The translations under genes and the position numbers were made by a program. A stretch of DNA of 64,000 bases, taken from positions 78,430,544 through 78,494,543 of the forward strand of contig CM017556.1 in the NCBI GenBank assembly GCA_007844125.1. Reading direction: 5' to 3'. Every line of letters starts with the position of its first letter. The first letter of the stretch is position 1. This stretch comes from Sinonovacula constricta (Eukaryota; Mollusca; Bivalvia; Cardiida; Solecurtidae). This document shows positions 37,166-48,867 of the stretch, one piece after another. The notes under the pieces were generated by a model, which was given only the letters and a program-made list of their open reading frames with translations, did not search any database and was not told where the DNA came from.

Positions 37166-38510
37166 ACATCGTTTTAACAATCAGGCTAACTTACCAACAT
37201 AAAATATGGAAGAACTGCTGTTTGATTTCTTAAGAACGCATTGACTGACCCAAATTCATTAAACGCACATGTGCGATGTCTTGCTGTTTTTCAGAGTCAA
37301 TATACTGCTGTAAGTTACGTTAATGTATGTTAAGAGCAATGCTGTGTCTTGTTTAATGCACGGCTCCTAAACTTTCGTTCAACTCTATTTACAGGATCTA
37401 TCCAATCAGCGCACGTGTTAATTAAATGGCAACCGCTTGGACTATTTTATACAATAGTACAGATTATGTTTGTTTTTAAGCACTTTATATTGGCACATGT
37501 ATTAATACAAACTGTTGAACTATCTTCAGGGAAAAAGAGTAAAAATTACGGAACAGCCCGTACTGTATCTACTTGCCTATTATACATATTCAGAGTCATT
37601 ACACTGTGTGTGAAAAAAAATACCTTTCTATTATATGAACATAGTTAAATTGTAACTTTTTAACTTTCTGTAACTTCTATCATTTAGGTCACGACCGAGA
37701 AATTGAATCTGCTGGTCGATGCAGGCAACTATATGCCTAATGTCTTTCACTTAACCAATAAATGAGTTCTTAATATACCCTAATTACAATGTACATGCAT
37801 CCATTAGTTCTTTGAGGCTGCTTTAATTAATATACATATATTCCGTTTCGCGATAAATGCTTTATAATGATTTTGCTGGCGATAATTCCGTGACAAATAC
37901 AGTAGGTATTTAACGATTGAATGCAAAAGTATTTCACACTGTGGTTTTCCTATTTATTTGATCTTATAAATTATCCATTCTCGCGTGTAAGGCTTTAAGA
38001 TAAGTCAAACGCTTTGCGTAAAGCTGTAGCAAATTAATTAGTAAAACTTCGAAAACGATAGCCTTTTGGCCTTGTCTATGTATCATTTTTACATAGATAT
38101 GTAACTCTGAACTTGCTACAATTGACTCCATGCCGCTATAGTAGTATTCCTTTTTATTTCTCTGACGTGACCATTGTCTTGCTACTCGGTAAACTTTTTT
38201 TATTTGAGCAAATGCTCGATGAACAGGTGTCAGTATATATTTGTATACACTTAGTGTAGTTATGTTCACGTAATTCCCTCTGACTGCCCCATATAGTCTC
38301 CTGAGCTCAAAATGACGCCCCCTTTACGCGTGTTGTCATGGCACAAATTTGAGTCATTTTGTTTTTACATGTTTCTAAATTTTATTGATCTTTCATTGCT
38401 AGATGATTATTATTATCGATTTAAGTGCAAGATAATTCAATTCTGTGGTTCTTCTTAATTAACAAAATGTGTGTTTCGATTAATCACGAAGGAAAATACT
38501 TCAAGAACTT
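37166..38510. other. Stretch without recognised gene
   Basis: Frames of about 100 codons occur on both strands (37349-37648 plus, 37964-38269 minus), but the plus one has no ATG start and neither resembles a known family. Confidence 0.5.
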
Positions 38511-38598
38511 ACAACTCATCTTAACTCAAAAGCGAGGCTAATAGCAGCACAATAACAACTCATCTGAACTCAGGAGCGAGGTTAATAGCAGCACAATA
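38511..38598. repeat. 44-bp tandem duplication
   Basis: Two copies starting ACAACTCATC at 38511 and 38555, differing at a few positions. Confidence 0.85.
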
Positions 38599-39893
38599 AT
38601 GCCTATCAGTTACCGCCTAGGAACTTATGGTCGAGAGAAGTATCGATTTGGCTGCCCTTCCTGAGAGTTCCCAACTTCACAACGCCCATCTTTCATACGA
38701 ACGCGATTTTTCGGTTGTGCTCTTATTGTTACATTTATTGAAATGACGAGATATGTAATGTCCTGTATTATAAAGGTTTGTGTTATTTATACAACATACA
38801 ACTAACTCAACTCAACCCGTTTATTTTGTAAATACAGGCCACCGGCCAAAAATACAATTTTAGTGTAAAATATATAACAAAAAGTTGTGTCCATCTATCA
38901 ACAATACATGTATGTAACAACAAAAAAATCAGTCATTGTCTTTAAGTTTTAATATTTCGTGTACAAAAAAGGCATTACTTTTAATTATATCATCGTTATT
39001 AGATTGTAATAAGTTACAGAAATTTTAAAAATTACAATAATGTTTAAACTTGTGGCAGTATTAACCTCGTGTTGACTGACAAATCTTTTGGTCTTTTTAA
39101 ATATGACCCTTTTCTAGCTTAGCAACATACCTTTGCCATTAACATAGTTACTTTATAAACGACTTTTGAAATAAAACTTTCCAGTTACTTTAGATCATCT
39201 AACTTCAGTGAAAACGACTAATTACAAGATACGATGTACCACCGTAACTGAGGCACTAATAACAGCAGTTAAATGTTGTTAATGGGGATAGTATCCAATG
39301 ATTTCCATTTAAGGCGATAGTTGATAGTTTCCTTAGAGCAATGTCGTGATAATATTACTGGATGTGGATGAAAGATTTGAATGTTTATATTCGATGTTTT
39401 AGTCACCACAATAACACTCCATCCTCATACTTGTTTCTTGTAAGTCTTTCTTAGTTTTAAGTTATAGTATTTTTATTCGTATTCAGAAGATAGCTTTATT
39501 GGGTTATATGAAGTATATATTGTTATATATATGAAATATGAGAGTAAGTTATAGGACTTAATCATATTTTCTTATTCATACAGCAGTCTTGTGCAGTGTG
39601 CATGTATGTTGTCATTTATTTCATCCTATTAGTATTGTTACGCGTATTTATCCTTGACATACGTTTAACTTCATTCCCACCTAGACACAAACAGAAGGCT
39701 ACAACCATTGACATTTCTTCTCTATTCATCTTGTCTTTGATTCAAATGTATAATTTCCTTTACAATCAGTATCTTTTTGTCTGTTGCTGGTAGAAGCAGC
39801 GTTTATCCCCTTACCCAAAAACACTGTGGACATTTTAATAACTTCATTACCTTCTTATAGATAGTTTCCATATCAGTGAAGATCCATTGTTTT
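38599..39893. other. Stretch without recognised gene
   Basis: AT-rich; nothing supported. Confidence 0.5.
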
Positions 39894-40325
39894 GGCAGCC
39901 ATCTTTGATTGCAACTTCAAGGGATATTCAGATGAATTATATTGTAAATTATATTTTCTTATAATTTCTTCATTTATGGTCCAAAACTTAAAAACTATAC
40001 ACTATTAAGAAAACTATTGAAATTCGTATTTTTAGAAACAATATTGTTAAAATTGATAAAAAGACAAAGAATTAATACACATAAATAACTAAAATTATGG
40101 GCTCATCCTTAAACAAAATGAACAGTATATCTTTTTGGGTGGAATTCTTTTACATTTTGAATTATCTAAATATAGTTTTGATATTTAAAATACTTCATAA
40201 AAACTTTTAAATTTGATATAAAATTCAGTGAAATAGACTTAAAAACAACAACACAGTGGTAAGTTTAATACAGCACATTTCCAGATTTCGGCCTGCATAA
40301 GCTTCTGCCTTCAAAGATGGCTGCC
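39894..40325. mobile_element. MITE candidate with 15-bp perfect terminal inverted repeats
   Basis: GGCAGCCATCTTTGA at 39894-39908 is the exact inverse of TCAAAGATGGCTGCC at 40311-40325. The 432-bp interior is AT-rich and non-coding, as in MITEs. Flanks are TTTT on the left and TTAA on the right, so any target-site duplication is at most TT. No second copy is in the window. Confidence 0.55.
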
Positions 40326-40439
40326 TTAAACTGTCTTATCAGTGCCTATGACATCACATGGAAACTGTCTATTAAAGATGTCATAACTTAGCTCTAAGTA
40401 TACATCATCACTTGTACAGTTTTGTTTCAAAAGAATATG

Positions 40440-40560
40440 TTTTCTTTCACTTCTCGCACTTGAGAAACCCCCATGGAGTGCGAGGTTCGAGCCCTGTAAA
40501 ACCTGTTTAAGCAACCCAGTCGGCCTATATATTTGCTGTCTAACCATTTCAAAGGCGGTA
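40440..40560 (-). repeat. Dispersed relative of the 649-bp satellite with an intact B box
   Basis: In reverse orientation it carries the satellite's CAGTTACCGCC...CCGACTGGG...CTTAAAC series of motifs. On the plus strand it reads GAGGTTCGAGCCCTG, a perfect Pol III B box, where the satellite has a changed version. This suggests the satellite segment derives from a tRNA-related SINE. Confidence 0.6.
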
Positions 40561-41121
40561 ACTGTTGAGTTTGCTAGATTATATATTCTGTGTCGTGACA
40601 GTTTTGTTGTAACTTTTACAACTGACTGGCATGTGTATACCTTTGTCCTCTGACTTTTGAACTATTATTATATGAATAATATTCGTGTCTTGGTTCGTAA
40701 AGGATTATCTTCGCCAAAATAAACATATAAATAGTGCTTATTTCTTGTATGTAAGTATACATGTACAAATATAACAGTAACAAACAAAAAACAATCTTTA
40801 AAGCCTCCCAAACGCGTATTATGAATAAGGACATTTATTATTATGGCGTAGGTTACAAGTGAGGATTTGACAAGAAATAACCAGCCACTTATACCAAAGC
40901 ACCATATTTCCCGGTGCAACTGACCGTTACAAACAACTGTATACCCAATGACTTACATGTACACCTAGACATTAAACGGAGAGTTCTTAAAGTACACTTA
41001 GAACAGCAAGTCCCACTTTTATTTGTGAGTGCTTTGATATTCATGTATTTAGTTACGCGATAAACGTATTATAAACGGGTTATTTTCTGCTTGCGATTAT
41101 TCGAATATTACGACAATCCAA
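40561..41121. other. Stretch without recognised gene
   Basis: Nothing supported. Confidence 0.5.
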
Positions 41122-41545
41122 GACAGCACAGAGTCAACAATAAAATACGCATACAACCAACAATCGAATTAAACCACATAGTCAACAATCGAATACAAGC
41201 GCATAGTCAACAATCGAATAACAGCATACAGCCAACAATCGAATACAAGCACATAGTCAACAATCGAATAATAGCATACAGCCAACAATCGAATACAGCA
41301 TACAGCCAACAATCGAATAACAGCATACAGCCAACAATCGAATAACAGCATACAGCCAACAATCGAATAACAACATACAGCCAACAATCGAATACAGCAT
41401 ACAGCCAACAATCGAATAACAGCATAAAGCCAACAATCGAATAACCGCATACAGCCAACAATCGAATCCAGCATAAGCCAGCAATCGAATAACAGCATAC
41501 AGCCAACAATCGAATACAGCACAAAGTCAACAATTGAATACAAGT
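41122..41545. repeat. 24-27-bp minisatellite, about 17 copies
   Basis: The unit is built on CAGCATACAGCCAACAATCG followed by AATAA. Length varies by one to three bases between copies, and GCACATAGTCAACAATCG variants occur at the left and right ends. Open frames on the minus strand (up to 145 codons, rich in RLLAVCC) follow from the repeat. Confidence 0.93.
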
Positions 41546-43069
41546 ATTGCACACTGTTGTCTTCCGGCCCTGTCAGAAGTACCGTCCGGATGCTCTTACC
41601 TCGCACATCATGAGAATTTCCAATTTCCTCAACAACGCACTTCCTTATAAATGGAATTCGCTTTTTTGTTTCAGTGTGTAGTTATTGTTTTGTTTTTAGT
41701 TAAGAGAAAAGTCACTTATGATATTATATCCTCGTTATATGTGTTTCCTTGCCATTAATACAAAGGAATACAAGTCAAATTGAATTATAAACCTGCAACT
41801 GTATCAACCTCGTATTGGCGGCTCAATCCTGACTAGTTGAAACATAACATTGCTATTAACATGCTAGCTTTAAAGACGACTTTTGAAATAAAACTTCCCA
41901 ATTATTTAGGATCAATTAGTATGGCATAACAACACCCTTCACAATGTAAGGTATACAACCCTAATATACCATTTTCCCAATCGACTGATTTTATCTAGTC
42001 ACGTGACCCGCAAGATTCAGAACGAGGCCATACGTGACAGACTCATCGGATTTATGGAGGTTTCAGTAAACGATCGGTTCGGTAAATTGATCTTATATTG
42101 TGAATGGTCTGGATGTTTCGGTAAATTGGTGACTATATAGTATTTGTATAGTGTAATACACCAATTTACAGTGAACCCGTCTCCTTCAGTATATATTGGC
42201 AGGTGCACGGACGTCGAGCAAACTTCAATAGCACAGCTATCGCCGTATATACGTAGACGTCACCTTTCGTGCTTATTTTGTCAGAAAAAAAGTTTACAAC
42301 AAAAGTAAAAACCACAGCAAAAAAAAAACATTTTTAAGATTCACGAACAGTGACGAAAGTGTCAGGTAAACCTTAAACACGCCTTCCTGTAAAAATACCT
42401 TCGTAACGAAATGAAGAGCTAGCTATGTGTTGATGAAGAATATATCATTTTTAAATTACACTGAGCAATTGGTTTTGTATAAAATTAATTATACGACTAA
42501 ACAAAACTAATTGCTGATAGTATATTTTTATAAGTAATTCAAATATATTTTATACAAGTAATTTATGTGTTTTCCGCATCGAGTAGAAATTCTGTACCTG
42601 TATACTTTGATTTAACAACTCTATGAGTAAATATGAATCTACATAACTTCTAGTTATGTTATGTGTTCCAAAACGAGTATTGTACGTTGTTACCTGTTAT
42701 ATTAAAGTAGCTTTGATAACTGTTGTAAAGTGGACATGTTGTAACCGGTGGGAGGTCGGGTGGTTAAGCGGTGCAATATGACACTCATATCACTTTGATT
42801 GGTTAGGAATACGAGCCTAACAGCTGATCCCCATACGGAGCTCTTTGTCATGGCAGTTTTATGAACCAACCCCCTACTGTGTATACACACATATGTATAA
42901 ACGTCTTTGCAAACAGAAAACGTGTTTAGGATAACTAAAAAACCATTTGTCACTTTGCAGTTTTAATCGTCATTTAACCCACAGAGTATCGCACAATTCC
43001 AATAAACTAAAGATGCCTTTCGCCCAATTACACGTTTCTCAGTATGTTTTATGTCCCTAACTTTCAAAG
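41546..43069. other. Stretch without recognised gene
   Basis: A tRNA-A-box-like GGTGGTTAAGCGG occurs near 42758-42770 without a good B box. Nothing else is supported. Confidence 0.45.
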
Positions 43070-43102
43070 CATCGCCTTGGCGGAGAAGCACAACCGCGAC
43101 AA
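43070..43102 (+). other. Possible 33-nt microexon
   Basis: A GC-rich 33-nt block lies between an AG (43068-43069, preceded by CCCTAACTTTCAA with a branch-point-like CTAAC) and a consensus donor GTAAGT at 43103. The frame gives IALAEKHNRD. No gene is visible around it and the branch point is too close to the AG, so it may be chance. Confidence 0.15.
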
Positions 43103-44743
43103 GTAAGTACTCAAGTAAAAAACAACAACAACAACAACACGGACTTGTATATTTAGCCTCGTCACACTGGACAGTCCTGTGTAAAATTGGATACCGCGAA
43201 GCTGCCTAATGACGGAAATCGGCCAGCGCTGTCAAATTAATTGTCAACAATTAGCTTAATATAGTAGATGCTGGAATCGATGTTAACATGCAAGTTTGAC
43301 CGTGTTCTGACACATGGCAGAAGTTACAGCGTGGTTTATAGAAGTCAACATCTCCGACTATGACTTTAAAGTTGTATTAGATATAATAACAGTACGCAGA
43401 GATGGTGTCTCAAACATGATAGGGTTGCCGAACTGATATATATAATTGGTTTTAGTCTCTTCAATGCCATACTCATGGTTAATCATTACTTCGTATAGAT
43501 GATATTGTTTTCTTTTTTAATAATCAGTAATCCCAGTTTTGTTCTTTTTTACACTCAACAAAGAACTTTTGGATGCAAATCGCGCAATAACATCTCAATG
43601 AATATTACAACAATTAGTGGTGTGTTTGGTATATATTTGGGCAGACTGCACTAACTTTCAAACACATTTGCTCGAACACTTTGATAGACATATATATACA
43701 AAATGTTTGGTATTCAAGATTTGTTCAGATTTAAACTTCATTAAAAATATTACTTTTGGAGGCATATTGCGAAAAAATAAATCGGTTATATAAATTCAAT
43801 GTTTTTGTTGCGTGTTGTAAAGATTGTTCGCGCTAAGGCGGATGTTGGTGACTTCGTACCATTTCAAAGTCGTACCACGATTATTTGTTTGGAAACTTCG
43901 TACGGTATTTGTTGAGCAGGTGTTGTTTACGGCTATTGTTGTGTTATCCTAGGAATTAAAAAGTGTCATTCACACTTACAAATTCACTCAGTTAACAATT
44001 AAAGCTTTTTGAAACATTTTTATTCCACAATAGCAAATGATGTGGTGCTTAATGCTGCTATACTAAATATGCGTAGCTTTCTGATATATTATTTCCGGCG
44101 CCTTGATGCTCTGCATCAACCTTTTCTTCTGCGTTATATTATTCTGTCCAGGGAACATTGTTAGAATTTCGAATACATTTTTGATATGTTTCGACTGTTT
44201 TCATAAACAATGTGTGGCACTGAGCAAGAAATTAAAATAATTAAATATATGTTAAACTGACTCCAACCATATACTTAAATATAAATTACTTGTTAAACTT
44301 CTGGTTTAATATAACAATATGGCGTTCTGCTATATAGTTTGTAATGGAGACTTTCTTTGCTAAAAATATAATCTGCAAAAACAATTAATCACAGTTTCTA
44401 TGTACCACCTTAACGATTGTCCCAACTTCGAGCTGAAACTGTATAAATTGCAATCCATTGCAGATGTATAGTTCTTACCAAGTTTGTTCTCTTCAGTCAG
44501 TCAGACAAAAATACGTCGCTATCATCGTCACGCAAAAAAAGTTGTCCAACGGTTAACACCAACTGTAAAATAATACTAAAACAGGAATACTCTGATAAAG
44601 GCCGTAAATGATTGATTTTGAGATGAGATAATCGTAATAAATTCTGAAGTAGTTACTTTCCAATTAAATCTCTGAGCTGATTAAACATTTCAGATAATAT
44701 TTTAATCATTCGGTATCTAGATGTTGTACACAATGTTAATCGA
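43103..44743. other. Stretch without recognised gene
   Basis: Contains a (CAA)n run near 43120-43138; nothing else supported. Confidence 0.5.
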
Positions 44744-45319
44744 ATTGCATATTTTGGCGGTGTCGCTTGCGACCTTGTCCAGACTGAAGAGAAAGATGAT
44801 ATATCCGCAACTGGCATATAATATCATGAAAGCAAACAAAATCTCGAAATTATACCTACTGTGATGCTCACGTAGAGGGCAGGAGGACTGCTCAAGTGTA
44901 ATTGAAAAGCAATGCAAGTTCCTGTAAAAGGGTCAATTGCAAGCAATAAATTCCCATATAAATTTTGAAAATAGGTCAGAAAAGTTATAGAGACTCTTGA
45001 TTTTGTTTATCTTATATACAACATTTCCATAAAATGCTGGATGGCGTATGTCTTGCTGTATAAATATTTTTATACTGCTAGTGTGGTTTGAAGCAATGAA
45101 ATCAATGACATTTTGAAGAAAAAAAAGCATTGCTTCTTTGTAAAATCGAAAGTCTTGCTGTAACAACTTTGATGTGTCAAGCTGTCTTCTAGCATGTAAA
45201 TCTTCTACTTTAGTACAAACTAAACTTATGTTAATACCATAGGAGGTAGAATTACCATCAAGGTAAAGACGAAAAAACAATTGCATATTTTGGCGGTGTT
45301 GCTTGCGACATTGTACAGA
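44744..45319. repeat. Pair of 40-bp direct repeats 536 bp apart
   Basis: ATTGCATATTTTGGCGGTGT followed by CGCTTGCGAC at 44744 recurs, with few changes, at 45280. The pair bounds an ATG-led minus-strand frame at 44933-45286 whose start lies in the right repeat. It may be a small insertion with duplicated flanks or a local tandem duplication remnant. Confidence 0.7.
44933..45286 (-). CDS. Hypothetical 117-aa frame, faintly TRAF/MATH-like
   Basis: An ATG-led frame of 117 codons. Residues 4-21 (FFRLYLDGNSTSYGINIS) recall the RLYLNGDG...GTHLSL strand pair of TRAF/MATH domains. An SSIKIFIQQDIRH segment about 47 residues later falls where that domain has SSSFxRPxxEMN. The match is by eye and weak; the rest does not fit, and the usual hydrophobic core residues are partly lost. 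It could be a decayed exon or a chance frame. No splice sites or poly(A) signal decide the matter. Confidence 0.2.
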   Translation of the reverse strand: MQLFFRLYLDGNSTSYGINISLVCTKVEDLHARRQLDTSKLLQQDFRFYKEAMLFFLQNVIDFIASNHTSSIKIFIQQDIRHPAFYGNVVYKINKIKSLYNFSDLFSKFIWEFIACN

Positions 45320-47104
45320 GTGATGACCAAGCTGAATTTCAGAAGCACACAGGATTGACCCTGGCCTTAACTACTTGCGGTCAGTTATTCATTCCTGGCA
45401 ATAAGATGTGCGTGTACAGAACAAGATGTATGTCAAAGGAGACTAGACACGTCAATTGTGTCCAGGCATGCTCCAAACGATAACATTAATATTGTTCTGT
45501 GTTTAACCTGGAGGTTCATTATATTGTGTAGTTCAGGTATACATTAAATGCAGATTTATAAATAAACAACGCGTAGGAATATTATTCATTGACTAGAGAC
45601 TAGGGTTGAAATGGACAGTCAAAAGATAACGGATTCGGAGAGAAAATGGCACACTCGTGACTCATAGATTCAGATCACATGGGTGTAAGAGGTAGTAGTT
45701 TATTTCCACCTCAGTTTATTTTGGTCGAATCCGGAAGCATGTAAAAGAGTTTATTTTAGACCTCACTTAAGCAAATTCATAAAAGAAAGTATTGGATTTT
45801 TAATAAAATGGTTTCTATTATCAGGAGTTAGTGAGTCAGATGTAGAGTTTACCCCAGTTTAAAATCTATTTAGAAGAGGTGTTTCACAGCTTAAGACTTG
45901 CCTGCTTTCCAATTTTCAATGCACTGTACATTTGTACACTTGCTACGTTATAATTTAGACCATTGTTCAAACTAACATCGCCCAAACAGCGCTTTTGAGC
46001 GCTTTGATTTTTATAAGGCATGCACAAGTAGAACTCGTTATCATTATATTGCACACATGAAGCAACGACAAAAAACGAAATTATATTCCTTCATTTTTGG
46101 TCCACTAAAGGATCATCTTAGGTAAGGTTTTTTTTTCTTTTATCAGTTTACTCACTGAAACATTTGACTTAAGAAAATCATCTACATTCAAGAATCGACG
46201 TCGTAGCATTTACAGCTTCTAAGAAAAAAGGCAAAATATTGTTGTCAAGTTATTTGAGTGAATGTTTCTTTCACGCCGATATACTAACAAATATCTATTT
46301 CAACTGTCAAATAATGCATTTTCCTGTTTGTTGATATGTTTTTGCGACATTTAAGTGGTCTCATTCATACAGGAATAAAACTTTCAAATACATTTAAACT
46401 ATTAATTAACTTTAAAATAATTTAAAAAAAAATAATGTAGTTTAAAATGTATGTCAATATTTTTTTAAATTTGTTTTCTTGGCGCTTGTCGCCTTTGATG
46501 TTTCGCATCAATGGTCTTTGTAGCACAATGAAATATTTTAGGGCTTTGTCTTGAGGTTTAACATTCCAGTACAATAGAACATTCTATATTTTACGATTAC
46601 GTAAGTCATGGGACCGCCGGATATTTTCTCTATGGTAGCATACGAAGAAGAAAACAGTGACACGGTTTTGGAATGACCACGATTGTTACCAATCTCCGAG
46701 CAGAGCTACCTCAACATTACACCTCTGCTATAGGCTCAATGATAAGAATCTTGTGAAAACGGACAAACGATATTTAATCCACACTGAACCTGATTTTAAG
46801 GACCATTACCATAAAAATAAATATATATTAATTTTTTTTCGGTCTGAAAATCTATGATAACTCGAGTAATTTAGCAATAACTATCGAATTATTGTCTGTA
46901 CTTTTTACGCAAAGCACGAATGTAAACTAGATCACAGCATATTGATAACATACACGTCAATACAAAGACTATATGAATTGCATGCTGATATCATTTAATT
47001 TAACAATATTAATATAATTTATCTTTATCTCACTTATTTTTCATAAGCTAAGTGTGTAACAGATTTGAACTTTCTATTTTCGAATTCCTAACAGACGTTT
47101 TGTC
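45320..47104. other. Stretch without recognised gene
   Basis: Only chance-length frames; no repeat seen. Confidence 0.5.
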
Positions 47105-47267
47105 TGACGTCATACAGAGTCACGTGTCCTTAAATAATCTGAGCCTGTTACTGAGTTAAACGTTATAAACTGACAGTGTCAGAGAGTGGATTGCAACAAT
47201 TCAGGGTCCTTGATTTCGACAGACAATATTACACAGTCTACTGATATAAGACACAGACATGGTGGAC
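47105..47267 (+). promoter_or_regulatory. Promoter-like cluster with possible first exon
   Basis: In order on the plus strand: a full CRE palindrome TGACGTCA (47105-47112), an E box CACGTG (47121-47126), TATAAA (47164-47169), and an ATG (47259-47261) with purine at -3 that reads ATGGTGGAC into a consensus donor GTAAGG at 47268. Spacing fits a TATA promoter with a 65-70 nt 5' UTR and a first exon coding three residues. No downstream exon was identified in the window, so the gene is unproven. Confidence 0.3.
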
Positions 47268-48867
47268 GTAAGGTAGCTTTCCAAGTACACTTGTTTGTTT
47301 ACTTGGAATCAAGATTGGCAGTCTCTTTGTAGTAATAAACAAATTGTTAATACTTTAAAAACGCGGCATATTCATTATGAGTGATTGTTTAATCTAATTC
47401 TAGTTTACTTTTGTTGTCATTAATTTGGATGAGATCTTAGTACACAGTGAAAAAAACAACAACCTTCTATTATAAAATTTTACTTTCAATTTCACTAGAT
47501 ACACTTTTATGTCAATCAATCTAGTAATTTGAGAAAATGTTCCCTTTGGCAACATAAACATTTGTTTTTGCATTAGAAAATTATTCTGAACTGAACAGGT
47601 ATAAACTTATAACCAAGTGACTTTCTGTCGTCAATTTGTGTCATTTTAATCAATACATGTACTTGTAGCACTAATAGTCTAGTCCGTGAAGGTAAACAAG
47701 AAGTCTCATTAAGCAACATTATCGACATTTATAGAGTACGTTAACATTTCCTTTTTCTTTTTGGCGTGAATCTGTTATAATTTAATGGTTACCAACACAA
47801 GACGTCCAATGAATCATGCCGACTTCAGGCTAGTTAATAAGCTTGCCATAAATCAATAGTTTCATTGAAAACATGAGTTTCCGGCTCAAAGCCATTTTCG
47901 AAGGAACCGTTTTAATAGGAAAGTACTTATGAACAATAATATGATCATGGCGTCTGAATCCATGACTATACCAATTTAGAAACGTTGTTATTACTATTCT
48001 AATGTAATAGTCCTCTTTTTTTATTAAATAGCCGCATGAATACCAAACAGAAATGGTATTCAAACTTTTATTTATCGAAGGAGAAATACGTTATGGCAAT
48101 GTCAGGACCTGGTCTTTAGACACACATACACTTTAAGAAGTGAATAACGATCTTGTTTTTTTTTTCCAAACGATCCTGCACATTATATGTAAAATATCCT
48201 AACTTTGTAATTAATTACAATGATAAGAGAACTCTAAAACCTGGTCGGGGCTTTTCGAAGTTTTTATCTCTTAACGTTGTGCGTTCAAGAATAATACTGG
48301 GTTTTGTTCAAGAATACTGTTATTTTTTATATTTTGTTTGCATCATAAAATGAAATAAAGCTTAAGTCCTGCAATATACACAAAGCTAGTTTAGAATATC
48401 GCCATTACAAACTATATTTTAGCAATACACAACATCAGCTTAATAAACAAAAATACTTAAAAGCGTCCAACTTACAGGCGAAAATATACCTACCAAATTG
48501 TTTGGGTTTGGTAAGAGAAAAAATATTACATCTGTATTCACAAACAGCTGCAAATTCCTATAAATGTCTCCTACCTTTATAATTGCAAGGTGCACATTAT
48601 TGTTTCAAGCTAAAATGTTAAAATACGGAAAACTCAATTCTTTTTTCTGAAAAAGGTCTCACAGAACAGCTGCGATTTCGTTTTGCTACCCTATCGTCCC
48701 CATAGAAATACATTCCATAAAATGCACCGCTCTCCAGATAGCACCAATTACCTCTAGAGGTCACACCCTGGCACCTTCGTCGATAATTAGCGAATTAGTG
48801 GAGTTGGATGTGGAGGTGCGCTCATGTAGTTTTGAGAAACGGAGTCTTGTGGAATGAATACATGACA
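47268..48867. other. Stretch without recognised gene
   Basis: No further exon for the promoter-like cluster could be found; only AT-rich DNA seen. Confidence 0.45.

Noticed and set aside
37349..37648. 99-codon frame on the plus strand
   Set aside because: It does not begin with ATG, has no family resemblance and lies in AT-rich DNA where such lengths occur by chance.
41169..41606. Cysteine- and leucine-rich frame of 145 codons on the minus strand
   Set aside because: Read-through of the 24-27-bp array; several overlapping frames show the same property.
42744..42830. tRNA or SINE head at GGTGGTTAAGCGG
   Set aside because: Only the A-box-like part fits; the expected B box is too degenerate and no second copy is in the window.
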